Of a DNA stretch of 64,000 nt, positions 46,285 to 57,370 are shown one piece after another. The DNA is taken from the NCBI GenBank assembly GCA_963921195.1, contig OY992539.1, positions 38,820,518-38,884,517 of the forward strand, written 5' to 3'. Within the stretch, counting starts at the first letter, position 1, and every line of letters begins with the position of its first letter. The notes under the pieces are model-generated. The model was not told where the DNA came from and ran no database searches. It was given only the letters and a program-made list of their open reading frames with translations. The stretch comes from Pegoplata infirma. Its lineage: Eukaryota; Arthropoda; Insecta; Diptera; Anthomyiidae. The position numbers and the translations under genes are program-made.

Positions 46285-47159
46285 AATTCTACCCTTAAAT
46301 GTTTTTTTTGCTGTGTTATTAAAAAATATTGTAAAAATAATTTGAAAATAAAAAAAACTAAAACAAAAATATGTATGTATTGTTTTATTTTAAATTTCAT
46401 GGTTTATAGGTAAGTAAAAAGCTACAAAAGACATTTGTCCCATATTTAAATTAATATTGGTCAACTTTAAATTAAAATTTGTTGCATATTTAAATTTAAC
46501 ATGCCCAATTTTAAAACAATATTGTTAGATCTTAATTTTAAAATGTTGTCCACCAATCGTGGCATGTTAAAAACAACTAGAAACATATTTAAATTAAATA
46601 AAAACAAACTTTGTTCTATTTCGTCACTGTTTTATATTTAATTTAAAGTTGTTTTTATTTGATTTTAACATTTTTTTTTCTTAGTGCAGGGGTCAGCCCA
46701 CTAGTGGAACCCATAGGTTTTATATAAAACAACATAAGTTTCTCTTGAGACAAAAAGAAATATATAAAATTAGGTTTTGTAAAAAAAGTCAAAAAAAGAT
46801 TTGAAGTCAAAAATCTGTCAAATTTTGGGTCTTGATGTTTTTTAAAGGCTCCCGGTTATTAAAACGTAAAAATTTACCCCCTCTAACTCAGTGAATTTTT
46901 CAGCGATCTTGTTCAGAATTGGTGTGGTAACTACTACCCAGAGCTTCGAAGAACGAAATCCTTTTGAATGAACTCTCAAGAAAAATCCATTAGATTTTTA
47001 TTGTCAGAGAATGCTTTCGAATTTATAAATCAACGAATTCATACGATTTTATATCGACTTTAAAAAAAAAAATTTAATAAATTATAGTTGTTTTTTATTC
47101 GACCTTTCAAATTTAATAATAAAAATAAAATGTTTGAGCTCGAGGCTCAAGTTTTTCAA

Positions 47160-47880
47160 AAAAAAAAAAAAAACTTAAAATTGGAATATCTCAAAAACTA
47201 AGCAAGATTGAGAAAAATTAAGCCAATTTTCGGTCCTTAGAATTCCCATTATATCGCCTACGCTCTTCACGTGTGTCGACCTCAATGGGCCCTAATTTTG
47301 AATCTAAAAATAATGGCATAGTTAAAAAACCCTTATATCTCTCTAAATACTGCCGACACGACAAAAAAACCTGAAGCATTTTTGTAGCTCTTGGCTCGTA
47401 GAACACGACCGTCTATTGTCCGAAAGCGCTCCGAGTAATAGCTTTTTAGCTATCCAGTCTTTTAAATTCTCAAGACTCTATAGGGCCCTTTAATTCCAGT
47501 ATCTCGAAAGCAAAGCAAAGTAGTGCGAAACAGATTCAAATTTTGGATCAAAATCTATGCCGACTTTTTAGTTTTCAAGATACATAAATTTGAGGGCCTA
47601 ATAAAAACTGCGTAAATAAAAATCTGTAACTCTACAAGCCAAGAGCTACAAAAATGCTGTTATATTTTTTGCAGTGTCGGCAGTGTTAAGTGCAATATGC
47701 GGATATAAAAATTTTCGGGAATGACAATTTTTTTTTCGACTTAAAATTAGGGACCATTGGGGTCGATACATGTGAAGAACGTCAGCGATAATATGTGGGT
47801 TTTAAGGGCCAAAAATTAGCTCAGTTTTGCCCTATCTTGCTTAATTTTCGGCATATCGCCATTTTCAATTTTTTATGCAA
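47160..47880. mobile_element. Foldback element, ~0.7 kb
   Basis: CTCAAAAACTAAGCAAGATT, TTCACGTGTGTCGACCTCAA, ACTGCCGACACGACAAAAAA and AAGCATTTTTGTAGCTCTTG on the left have inverted counterparts on the right (GCCAAGAGCTACAAAAATGC, GCAGTGTCGGCAGTGTT, GGGGTCGATACATGTGAAGA, CCTATCTTGCTTAATTTTCG). A lone arm-like copy is at 33790-34050. No ORF of note. Confidence 0.75.
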
Positions 47881-48301
47881 TCCCAAGATCAGAAAAAAGT
47901 TCATTCTCACTTCTAAAATCAAATGATTATCCATTCGATTTTCAAATTGATTGAAAAAAATCGATTTTTAGAAGTCGATAAAAAAAATTTAATGCATTCG
48001 GTTTTTGAAAGTACAATGAAAAATAAATTGGTTGCATTCGAAATTTTTTAAAAATGAATTTATTCAATTCGCAAATGTGAATGCAATCACAAAATTTACA
48101 TTCGGAATGCCAACTCGAATTAAGGAATGAAATCGTTCGAAGATCTATTACTGTCCAATTGATTTAATCTTTGTGCAATGTTGAGCCCGATTTGATGACT
48201 TCGGTTTTAGAGGTGTGTTCACTTGAGGTATTTTCCCCCCATATAAAGATTTATAAAATGTTTACGATAAACGAAATGTAAGTTTAAAAAAAAACCAACC
48301 A

Positions 48302-49960
48302 TATAATACCCTACACCAGTGTTGCCGAAAAATGGTTTCCAAATATGAACCGATTGTATCTATCTTTTGTTATATCGAGGGCCTATATTCAAAACCCTCT
48401 ATCTTCCATTTTCACGAAAATGACTTTTTGATGGCAAACTATTCAGTAAAACGGCCCTCATCTATGGTGTAAAATTCAGAAAAAAAAAAATTTTTGGTTT
48501 TCTCTATCTCTTACACAATTAATTTTTCTGAATGCAAAACCCTCTATCTTTTCAAATAATTAACTTAAAAACATGTTTTTTTGAATAATTTTATCGTGCA
48601 TTACATATTTTCATACTAATATTTGCATGCTGAACATGAACTTGTCAACAAAATTCCAGAATCACGATTTTGGTCCAGTGATGCTAATTTTCTCTCAAAA
48701 TTCTTGTTTGACTTTTTTGAAAAATATCGCTCAAAATTTGGATGTCTGGTGTACATTATGAAACAAAAATTTTAATGTTAAAAATCGCTGTGCTGATCAG
48801 CATCTGTGGACCAAAATTATTTTTTTAATATTTTTTACATAACATACTCAACAGTTTGTCATCTTTTAAGATGAATTCGGTAAAAAAATATTTTTTTTCT
48901 ATAAAGTCAGCACCTGTGGATAAAAACCGATTTCGGAATTCTTTATAAGCCGTTAGCATTAATAAATCACGTTAAAAATTTACCGATGTCTTAAATGAAG
49001 TCATAATAATTCATTTTTATTAAAATACAAAATCCTCTATCTGATAATTTTCATTCATGTACTTAATATTTTTGAGAAACAAAAATCTCTATCTTTCATA
49101 ATATCCCCAATAGTGCAAAATTTTAAAAACAAATTATATGTGAGATTCTGCAGTTGATTTAAAAAAAAATATTGTAGAATACCGAATTTTAATTACTCTA
49201 ACATTACGCGAAATAAACAGTTTTTTGGGTCTCCTGAAAAGTTGTGTTTTTTAAGATAGAGGGTTTTGAATATAAGCCCTCGATATATTTAATTTGTGTA
49301 GAAAACATACACAAACTAAATTTGAACGAAATATGCTTCGTTTTGTTGCCAATAGAACAATTAACAAATATCGGTCGAAATTTTAATTAGTTCAAAAATC
49401 CTCTAAATGTTATTAGATTTGGTTAGGTTATCAAAGTACACGTTTAACACTTAATAACAAAATTTTAATCAAATTTTTCCTATTTTCATGAATTTTTAAA
49501 GGTTTATGTGAATGTCGGGAGGGTGGTTTTTATGAGGACTACAAGTTGAACGAGTCAGATAATTTAGAAATTTGGTACAATGATTAATTAGTAAAAAATA
49601 CGATTATCTGCTAATTATAAATAGGATACCTTCTGTAATACGGTATATAGATTCATTTAAGCCAATTGTAAAGGGGACGTTTGAATAGGGGCAAGGTCAA
49701 AACATGGACCGATATTTAACAAATTCAATAAGCTTCGTCCTTGAGTCAAAAAATCTCAAGTTTTAAATTCAGTCTAATCGATAAAAAATTGCGATGTGTA
49801 TCATGCGTTCAACGATTACATGGACAGACTGACGGACGGACGGTAAGACGAACGTACATCACTAAATCGACTCAAAAAGTGTTTCTGAGAAACAATATTT
49901 CGATTAGTTTCAAACATCAGCACAAAATCAATGTACCCTGTACCACAGAGTGGTGTAGTC
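48302..49960 (-). mobile_element. Family B copy, interrupted by a TIR element
   Basis: From the left: AATACCCTACACCAGTGTTG (3' end, reversed), then after the 48373-49285 insertion ACACAAACTAAATTTGAACG, GGGAGGGTGGTTTTTATG, GACGGACGGACGGTAAGACG, AAACATCAGCACAAAATCAA and CTGTACCACAGAGTGGTGTA. This is the complement of 8458-9242. Confidence 0.8.
48373..49285. mobile_element. TA-flanked TIR element, 913 bp
   Basis: TATCGAGGGCCTATATTCAA plus AACCCTCTATCTT at the left is inverted at the right with one mismatch (AAGATAGAGGG ... TATAAGCCCTCGATA). TA lies on both sides, and aligning the host B element with other copies shows the empty site contains a single TA. Internal CTCTATCTTTT-type motifs repeat at about 48540, 49030 and 49090, resembling subterminal repeats. 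No transposase ORF. Tc1/mariner-like by target site only; I do not recognise the TIR. Confidence 0.88.
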
Positions 49961-50329
49961 AAGGTAGATTTATACAAGGTAAGATCCAATAACCTCACTT
50001 TTCCTCCATAGTAAGTTTTTTGACAAATTTGAAAACAATAATATTTACGAATATTCAAAACGAAATAAAAATATTTTGTTCGGCATAAATGGCTTGAGTT
50101 TACATTACACTTTTTATGCTTAAAAATATTTTAATATTTTTTTTATTTTTTATCGTGGACAATAAAAGAATTTCGTTTGAATTTCAATATTTTTTTATAA
50201 TTTAGTTGTTTTCTAAGATTTTAAAGTCTTAAAAAGCGTTTAAATTGGTTAATGTGTGCACTGAACATTTAAGTCGCTTTTGCCGACTAAAATGATTTTG
50301 AAAGAAAATTGTTTGTAGTGTATCAAAAG

Positions 50330-51385
50330 TTGACCAAAAAAGTTTTTGTCACTTAAAATGTTTTTGTCACTCAAAAAAAAAAAGCTGCGATAAAAATTTT
50401 AAACTCAAAAACAATTTTTTAAAAAAATCATTAGACGAAAAAAAATTCATAAAATTTGTTTTATTGTGCTCGATTCTTGAATACGATTTAACCATTCACC
50501 TAATTTTTAAAAATTGATATTCTTTCGAATTTTATTATTTTAAATTTTTTTTTTTGTAATAATTAAAGCTCTATTTAATATCTTTAATAACTACAACAAC
50601 AAATTTAACAAGTAAAAAAGTTAAATTCGGCCTTGCCGAATGTAGTGATACCCTCCACAATTTCAAAAAGATTATTGCAAAAAAAACTTTATTTAAAAGG
50701 AAATTACTTTTGAAAAAAAAAAAAAAATGTTTGAAAAAAAATTTCCGCGAAAAAAAATTTTGGTAAAAAAAAATCCGCGATTTTTGTTTTGTCAAAAAAT
50801 ATGGTCGTACTTGTTTAAATACCATTTGGTGTTCAATTATGTTCACATATGTCAACCAGAAGCCGAATTAATGCATTTTGTATTTTAAGGTTATGTTGAA
50901 CGTACTGAAATTTTTGAGGTGTGCTTACATTTTCGTTCATAACTTTTGAACCGATATCGGTCAAATGCAATACCAAACTTCTCGGGAGAACTTCCAATAA
51001 ATATGTTAAGTTTCAGTCATCTCTGTGCAATATTTTGTCCGCGACAGCATTTTCCACAGACATACAGACAGACGGACATCGCTAGAATGTCTTAGAATCG
51101 ATCGGGCATCATAAATATATATACTTTATGGGGTCCCAGACCGATATTTCGATGAGTTACAAACGGAAAGACAAACTTATATATACCCTCTATCACTAAG
51201 TGGAGGGTATAAAAATTTAAAAATCTTAAAACTAGAAAGAATATAAATTTTTAAAAAATTAGGTGAATGGTGAAATCGTATTCGAGAATCGTGCACATTG
51301 TTATTTGGCACTCGAATTTATTTTTATTTGAAATGTTTGTGGTGGATACTCATAAAGTCGAATTTAACTTTTTTCCTTGTTCTAT
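50330..51385 (+). mobile_element. Family A copy (+), interrupted by an inverted A copy
   Basis: TTTTTGTCACTTAAAATGTT and GTCACTCAAAAAAAAAAAG at 50342-50385 resemble the A 3' minisatellite; GTGGTGGATACTCATAAAGT and CGAATTTAACTTTTTTCCTT at 51340-51382 are the A 3' end. Between them lies a complete A element in the opposite direction (50607-51212), itself flanked by an inverted pair (ATACGATTTAACCATTCACC at 50480 and GGTGAATGGTGAAATCGTAT at 51262). Confidence 0.65.
50607..51212 (-). mobile_element. Family A copy, short form (606 bp)
   Basis: Starts AACAAGTAAAAAAGTTAAAT with hairpin TTCGGCCTTGCCGAA, then GTAGTGATACCCTCCAC; ends TATACCCTCTATCACTAAGT and GGAGGGTATAAAAA. Closely similar to 56854-57370, including AACTTCTCGGGAGAACTT and GACAGACGGACATCGCTA, so these two form a subfamily distinct from the long A copies. 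Confidence 0.85.
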
Positions 51386-51433
51386 GTCAACTGTCAACTT
51401 GTTACTATTAAGTTTAACAGATGAAACTATTAA

Positions 51434-52100
51434 GAAAGAGGGGAAATTATGGTAAGTGGAATGAAATGGAATAGAACATATAAAAAAAATTGCATTAATA
51501 CCAACTTGTTACACAAATATTTACCACAAGAGAAAACAAAAACAATAAGAAAGAGGGGAAATTATGGTAAGTGAAAGGAAACATATGGCAATGAAACATT
51601 ATGGAATGAAATAAATTGAATGAAACATTTTATATGAGTAAAAGTAAGGGGAAGTAAATGGGGTAGGTTTAGATAAGCAACAATTTTTTGTGGAATTGTA
51701 ATTGGGTGGTTAGGGAGATGAGAAATAGTTAGGAGAATCTAAAAGGGGGGTATGTTTAGATAAGCAACAATCTTAAAAAGGAATTAAAATTGGGGGATAG
51801 GGATATGAGAACAATATAGGGAAAGCTAATGGAGGGAATGGTGAGATAAGCAACAATTTTTTAAAGGAATTAAAATCGGGGAAAAATATTGAACTTATAA
51901 TGGATAGTTATTAAAATGCAACAATTTAATTTCAAATTGGTTATTTGCCAAAATATTACTACCCCTTTAAGGTCTATTCTCAACGGAATGTTTTGTTATG
52001 GCAAAAGAAACATTTTGGTATTGAAATATTTACCCCTTTAATATCTCAACGGAATGTTTTGGTTTTGCAAAAGAAACATTTTGGTATTGAAATATTTATA
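51434..52100 (+). promoter_or_regulatory. Cluster of direct repeats upstream of the gene
   Basis: Three repeat types sit 0.6-1.3 kb upstream of the predicted transcription start. AAGAAAGAGGGGAAATTATG occurs at 51434 and 51548. AGATAAGCAACAAT with the following TTAAAATTGGGG-type sequence occurs three times about 85 bp apart (51672, 51758, 51845). TCAACGGAATGTTTTG with GCAAAAGAAACATTTTGGTA occurs twice, 67 bp apart (51978 and 52045). These do not match any element elsewhere in the window. AGATAAG fits a GATA-factor site. A regulatory role is inference from position only. Confidence 0.4.
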
Positions 52101-52683
52101 CTTCCTGATTGTTGCTGCTTTGATTTCTTCCTTAAATACCGCAAATATTTTAAATGATTCAATTCAATTCCTTTTTATTATTTTTTTTTTTTTTTTGTAA
52201 ACATGATAACAAAACATTATAGTATTTTTAAAGGATACTCAAATACTCTCTGCACATGTCCTTTTTGCAACAAAAAACAAAAAAAAAGACGAAGGAACAA
52301 AATAAAAAAAAAACCGAACGAACGACAAAACAACTACAACAATACCCATACAAAATAATTGTTATTGAAGACATTAAGGCAACAGCAACAGTTCTGTATG
52401 TGGCATATAGCACGAGTTGTGTTATCAACAGAGAGTAGTAAAAAAAAAACCATTCAACAAATTTCGCTTCTTCAATGAATTCGCCTTTTAACCTTAACCA
52501 AAGTAGTTAGACCACATAAGGGTTGATTTTATTTTTTTTTTTCAAAAAAACACACGGCCAAGAGTAAAAATTTCATATTATTCCTACGTAAATCGTTTAT
52601 TTGAGTATTATGTTTCAATTTCATTTTGATTCATTTGTTAACACAAAAAAAGAGCTCAAGTATAGTGTGGATTGAATGAGGAC

Positions 52684-52749
52684 TATATAAGGGCTGACAC
52701 TAACCGTTGGTGTTTTCATTAACCTCCAAGGGTTGCTTACGTTCGGTTC
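52684..52749 (+). promoter_or_regulatory. Core promoter: TATA box, initiator and DPE
   Basis: TATATAAG at 52684-52691 lies about 32 bases before an initiator TCATT at 52716-52720 (A at 52718 taken as +1). At +28 to +32 (52745-52749) the sequence GGTTC fits the fly DPE consensus RGWYV exactly, at the required spacing. It drives the + strand towards the coding exon at 53794. No gene is visible between. The Inr differs from TCAKTY only at its last base. Transcription start mapping would settle this. Confidence 0.65.
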
Positions 52750-53793
52750 GCATTTCTATACTCTCTTTCTTATATAATATTCTCTTTGAACGGATCCTTA
52801 AGTTTTTTTTTAACTATATTTATAAATTTTTTTCAAAACTTAAACATAACAAAAAAAAAATCAACTTTACTTTCTATTTCTACAACAACTAAAAATATTT
52901 TTTTTCAAACTTTAAAACTACGTTACAACTAAAATTTTTTTTTAAAAAAAAAAAATTATAAAAAATTTAAACAATAATTAAAACTAAATTTTGAAATAAA
53001 AAAAAATAACTTAAATAACTGATTTAACCAAAAAAAAAAATTTACAAAAAAAGTGTTTTTCAAAAAAAAAAAAAAAATTTAAACAATTTGTTAAAAAATC
53101 CGGTTCTTTAAAAACTTTACAACAAAAACTAACGTTAATTCAATTGTTTACTTAAAAAAAAAAAACTTAAATTTGAAAATCTCATTTTACAATTCGCTTC
53201 CGGAATTTGTAAAGAAACAAAAAAAAAAAAAAGAAAAAACTACGAAAAAAAAACTATAAAAAATCAATAACGTTGCAATGCACTAAAAGCAAAAGAGATT
53301 TTATTTTTAAAAGAAACTAAACTAAACTCTTTAAAAGTGAAAAAAATACATACAAAAACTGCTACTACAAAAACACACAAAATAAAATGTTATAAAATTA
53401 ACTTTAAACCAACAAAATTAAAAAAAAAACTACCAAAAAAAAATTATAAAATGACCACTTGAAAACATTTAAAACCATAACAATAGATTTCGACGAGCCC
53501 TTAACTTTTTTCAAATAACAAATAATCAACAATAATCTAAAAAAAATAAATTTAATTTAAAAAAACACACCTAATACTCCAAAAAAAAAACTCTCCTCTT
53601 AAAAAAAAATATTTTAAAAATTTTTAATTAAACATAAAATATAATTTTTCTAAAATATAAAAACTTTTGCTCGTACGGAAATTCAAACAAAAAAATCTTA
53701 AATTATTTTCCCTGAACTCCAAACAAAAACTTTAACTTCCGTTTCCGTTATTTTTACTTTAAACAACATCCTAAAAACAAAAAATCTTAAAAA
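52718..53793 (+). other. Predicted 5' leader (~1.08 kb) with three minimal uORFs
   Basis: A-rich leader between the predicted start site and the ATG. It holds only three ATGs, each closed almost at once: ATGCACTAA (53278-53286), ATGTTATAA (53387-53395) and ATGACCACTTGA (53451-53462). The leader could also contain an unseen intron. The rarity and shortness of uORFs is consistent with a translated mRNA with a long leader. Confidence 0.55.
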
Positions 53794-54340
53794 ATGCCAC
53801 GCTGTTTAATGGCTAAAAAATGGAAAGCTTATCCTTGGCCCGATCGTGCTGAGGATAAAACCTCCTCTTCTTCTTCAGCCTCTTGTACACCCTCCTCATC
53901 GCCTTCACGAGTTTCCTCACCCACACCCGATATTAGCATACAATTGGTTACAAAAAAGGATGTGGAAACAAAATCTCGTCGTTCTACCATAGATGAGGAT
54001 GAGGAAATAGATGTTGTAGGGGATAATGTTTTATTGCATACAGCCGCAAATGCAACAGCAGCAGCAACAACAACTGCAACTGCTACGGTCATTATAAAAT
54101 CAAGTGATTTAAAAATGTTAAACACTGTAACGAATAATAATAATAGTTCCACAACTTCAAATTCTTTAACGTCACCTTCTTCAAAAACATCCTCTTCGTC
54201 AACAACAGCTACGAATACTTCAACGGCGGCGGCGGCAACGTGTTGGGGTCCTTCTTCACCCACGGCTGGTACAACAGCTCCTAGTCCTCCGCCACATTCA
54301 CCAGAAGCAGCTACACGTGGTACCACTAATTTATATAATG
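53794..54340 (+). CDS. First coding exon of a SNAG-type (Scratch/Snail-like) transcription repressor
   Basis: The exon encodes the N-terminal 182 residues plus one base of the next codon. It begins MPRCLMAKKW, which fits the SNAG repressor motif (MPRSFLVKK in Snail, Scratch, Gfi and Ovo-like proteins) that recruits histone-modifying co-repressors in the nucleus. An aromatic KAYPWPDR follows. The rest is low complexity: a Ser/Thr/Pro stretch (about 24-47), an acidic DEDEEID patch (about 68-74), an Ala/Thr run (about 84-98), Asn/Ser (about 115-121) and Ser/Thr/Pro-rich sequence to the end. The ATG follows a favourable CTTAAAA context. The exon ends at ATAATG with donor GTAGGT at 54341; the open frame past it is AT-rich read-through. 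The zinc fingers expected of this family would be in later exons outside the window. I think scratch or a scratch-like paralogue is most likely, but cannot tell which, so no symbol is given. Confidence 0.7.
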
Positions 54341-55262
54341 GTAGGTTTTTCCCCTTTTTTATAAAAATTTTAATATATTTTTATATAAAATCGACCAAAT
54401 TTTAAAGAAAAATTTAAGAAAAGGAATTACAGTTTTTTGTTAAAACAATTGCCCCTACCAAAAAAAAAACCAAAAGTGTATTTTAACAAAAGTTTCCATT
54501 TTCCATACATTTTTTGAAGTCGATTTTAAAAAACAAAAACAAATTGTATGGAAATAGAATTTAAAGTCGATTTTAAATATATTTTTATGAATATTTTTTG
54601 TTCTCGATAAAAAAAGGAAAATTTAAATTTTGTTATATGCGTTCAACTTGAAAAATGTAGAAAAAAATTTAATTTAACCAGATTCAAACACAACAGTTTA
54701 AATCATCAGTAGGATTTTTAATGTCGGCTTGTTCTAATTAATAGGTACTAGTTCTTCACATATGTGAAAAATTTTTACTAACATCTATATCCCAGTCTGG
54801 AATCAAACAACAGATATTTTTCTAAATTTTTGTTTCTGTAAAGACAACTGAGCTCAGGCTCCAATTTTAGTTATTTATTATAATTTTGTGATTTGTTATG
54901 TATGGTTTTGAATTAAGAACATTTTGAAAGAAAAATTAAATTTTTCTAAAAATTTAAGCTGGTTCGTTTTTACTAGTTATTATTATAATCCTCAGAAAAC
55001 TTTTAATGTCAAATTTATTCAGTTAATATTCAATTGAGTGTAAAAATTATTAACTTTAAAATTTTCTGCTATATTCATACCATTAACAACACAGGCTGGT
55101 CTTTACCTTAGACCACATAGCCACTACTTTGTTAGGATATGCTTAGACAAATACGCGCTTTGTGTTCAAATACTGCTGCGATTTAAATATTAATACTTTC
55201 TACATGGAGAAGTTTAAACATTGTGTGATTTTCCACAAAATCTCTTGAATACAAAAATTGAA
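54341..55262 (+). other. Start of intron 1
   Basis: Begins with the donor GTAGGT and continues as non-coding AT-rich DNA with repeat insertions for the rest of the window (to 64000). No acceptor followed by a zinc-finger-coding exon was found downstream, so the intron is at least 9.6 kb long. Confidence 0.55.
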
Positions 55263-55890
55263 ATACCGCCCAACAGCCAATATTGAATATAAACCAAATG
55301 AAATAAATCTGTAAGTAGAGATCAAATGGAGTAAAACTGCATTTACAATTTTTCGTTTCGCGATCCTGTTTCCTTTTAAAAGGACTTCAAAGTTTTAAAG
55401 GATTACATTTTGTAAAATATTTTTTTAACATTTTTACTTGTCTCATTATTTCACTATTGACGGCAAATGAAAGAGGAGCATCTACGCTAATTTTTCTATT
55501 ATTGTTTTTTGCCATATCAGAAAAAAGGATGAGAATAATGTCCTTTAAAATCAATTTCAATATATTTTTTTTTAAATTTTTAATGATATTAAAGGATAAA
55601 GTTTTAAAAAAAATTACTCCTTTATTTCTCAAATGTCAAAATAATAAAATTTCCTATTTAATAGAGATTCTCCTTTTTCACTTGCCATCACTAGTGACAT
55701 CCAAGGACAAGTACAAATATTTAAAAAATATTTTACAAAAAATTTTATTCTCAAAAACTTTAAAGTCTTTTTAAAAGGAAACAGGATCAGGAAATGGAAA
55801 ACTGTAAATGCAGTTTTCTCTCTTCTTTCAAATATACATATATTATCCAGATCGTGTTTAATAACTTATTTTATTTTTGTCGGATGGTGT
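55263..55890. mobile_element. Foldback element, family C copy 2
   Basis: TGGAGTAAAACTGCATTTAC and CGATCCTGTTTCCTTTTAAA at the left; GAAACAGGATCAGGAAATGG and ACTGTAAATGCAGTTTT at the right; outer end TGTCGGATGGTGT at 55879-55890. Arms are complementary over roughly 250 bp each. Opposite-strand open frames at 55387-55774 are arm translations. Same family as 19090-21148 and 62032-62664. Confidence 0.8.
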
Positions 55891-56201
55891 AATATGATTT
55901 ATTTTCATTAAAATATTTTTTTTAAATAACTGTTTCTAAGAATCCCCAGACAAAAAAAATTATAACAAAAAAATCAGTGATCATTAAGTTCAGGTAAAAT
56001 TTGAAAAAAAAAAAAAAATGGCGAACTACGACATTTTCCATTGTTTTTTTTGTAAAATTTAGTGTTCAATACAAAAATGAAGTCAGAAAGAACAAAAGTA
56101 GAACATATTTTGAAATATTCCTAATTTTTAAAATTTTCCATTTTTTAAAAAAGAGCTTTTACTTAAATAAAAAATATCTACGGACCAAATTGGTAGATAT
56201 A

Positions 56202-56330
56202 CCCCCAGTTTCTGTAACATGAACGTCATTCGTCTGCGACGAATTTGCATGTATTTTGTTTTTGTTACAATAACAAAATACACGCAAATTCGTCACGAAC
56301 GAATGCCGTTCGTGTTACAGAAACTGGGGG
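56202..56330. mobile_element. 129-bp near-perfect hairpin MITE
   Basis: CCCCCAGTTTCTGTAACATG on the left pairs with CGTGTTACAGAAACTGGGGG on the right, and the pairing continues through GACGAATTTGC and TATTTTGTT to the centre. ATA on both sides (56199-56201 and 56331-56333) may be a 3-bp target duplication. It contains CATTCGT/ACGAATG boxes. Located in the intron of the predicted gene. Confidence 0.8.
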
Positions 56331-56853
56331 ATAATTTTTATGATGGTGACAAAATGCTTTAACAGGTCCCCATACAACATTTTTTGAAGAAATTATTGCC
56401 ATAGAATAATTCTATTGTAAATTTTATTAAGATCAAATGTATTTTAAAACTAATTTCGCTGTTAACTATTTAAGATTGGTCTATTCCGAAAACAGTAAGA
56501 TGGTTTTAAATAAAATCCCCTTAAAATTATAGAAGTTACGTGCATTTGAGTAATAAACAATAATTCGGTTTTAATACAATTTTAGTTTATTGTTAAGTTT
56601 ACAAGTTTTGAAAAATTTTTTCTTTCACGATATCTCTAATTATTTATCTATGTAAAATTGCGCGATGAATCGAAAAATTAAGTTGAAATGTAAAAAAAAA
56701 ACATTCATTTTCCATATTTGAAAAAAGTGGTTTTACCTAAATAAAATGATCTCTAAATAAAATCGGAGGCATTAGTCTATATTTAAATTTTAACAAAATC
56801 TAGAAAAAAAGGTTTTAGGGACATGTCACAGACTCAATACCGTTCGGATTTGA

Positions 56854-57370
56854 AACAAGTAAAAAAGTTAAATTCGGCTTTGCCGAATGTAGTGATACCC
56901 TCCACAATTTCAAAAAGATTATTGCAATAAAACTTTATTTAAATTTGGTAAAAAAAGTCCACGATTTTTTTTTTTAATTTGTTCTTACTTCTTCACATAT
57001 GTCAACCAGCAGCTAAATTAAAGCATTTTGTATTTTAAGGCTATGTTGAATGTACTAAAATTTTTGAGGTGTCCTAACATTTTGTTCATAACTTTTGAAC
57101 CGCTGAACCGATATCGCTCAAATGCAATACCAAACTTCTCGGGAGAACTTAAAATAAATATGTTAAGTTTCAGTCACCTCCGTGTAGTATTTTGGCCGTG
57201 ATCACCATTTCCACAGACAGACAGACGGACATTGCTAAAATGTCTTAAAATCGATCGGGGATCATGAATATATATACTTTATGGGGTGCCAGACCGATAT
57301 TTCGATGAGCTACTAACGGAATGACAAAATTATATATACCCTCTATCAATAATTGTAAGTGGAGGGTATA
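56854..57370 (-). mobile_element. Family A copy, short form (517 bp)
   Basis: AACAAGTAAAAAAGTTAAAT start with TTCGGCTTTGCCGAA hairpin, GTAGTGATACCCTCCAC, CTTCTCGGGAGAACTT, GACAGACAGACGGACATTGC, and TATACCCTCTATCAATAATT with GGAGGGTATA end. No ORF. Confidence 0.85.

Larger units (their letters stand above)
45435..46686. mobile_element. TIR element, 1.25 kb, CACTGAGGGAAA ends
   Basis: CACTGAGGGAAAAAAACATA at the left and TTTTTTTTTCTTAGTG at the right are imperfect inverted ends; inside them AAATCAAATATG/ATTTGATTTTAACAT-type sequence recurs in both arms, with GTTTTAAAATTG and ATATTTAAATTAA repeats. A strong separate hairpin occupies 46198-46284. No transposase ORF. Confidence 0.6.

Noticed and set aside
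53829..54326. 165-codon open frame on the minus strand of the exon
   Set aside because: Antisense shadow of the Ser/Thr/Ala-rich exon; composition explains its openness.
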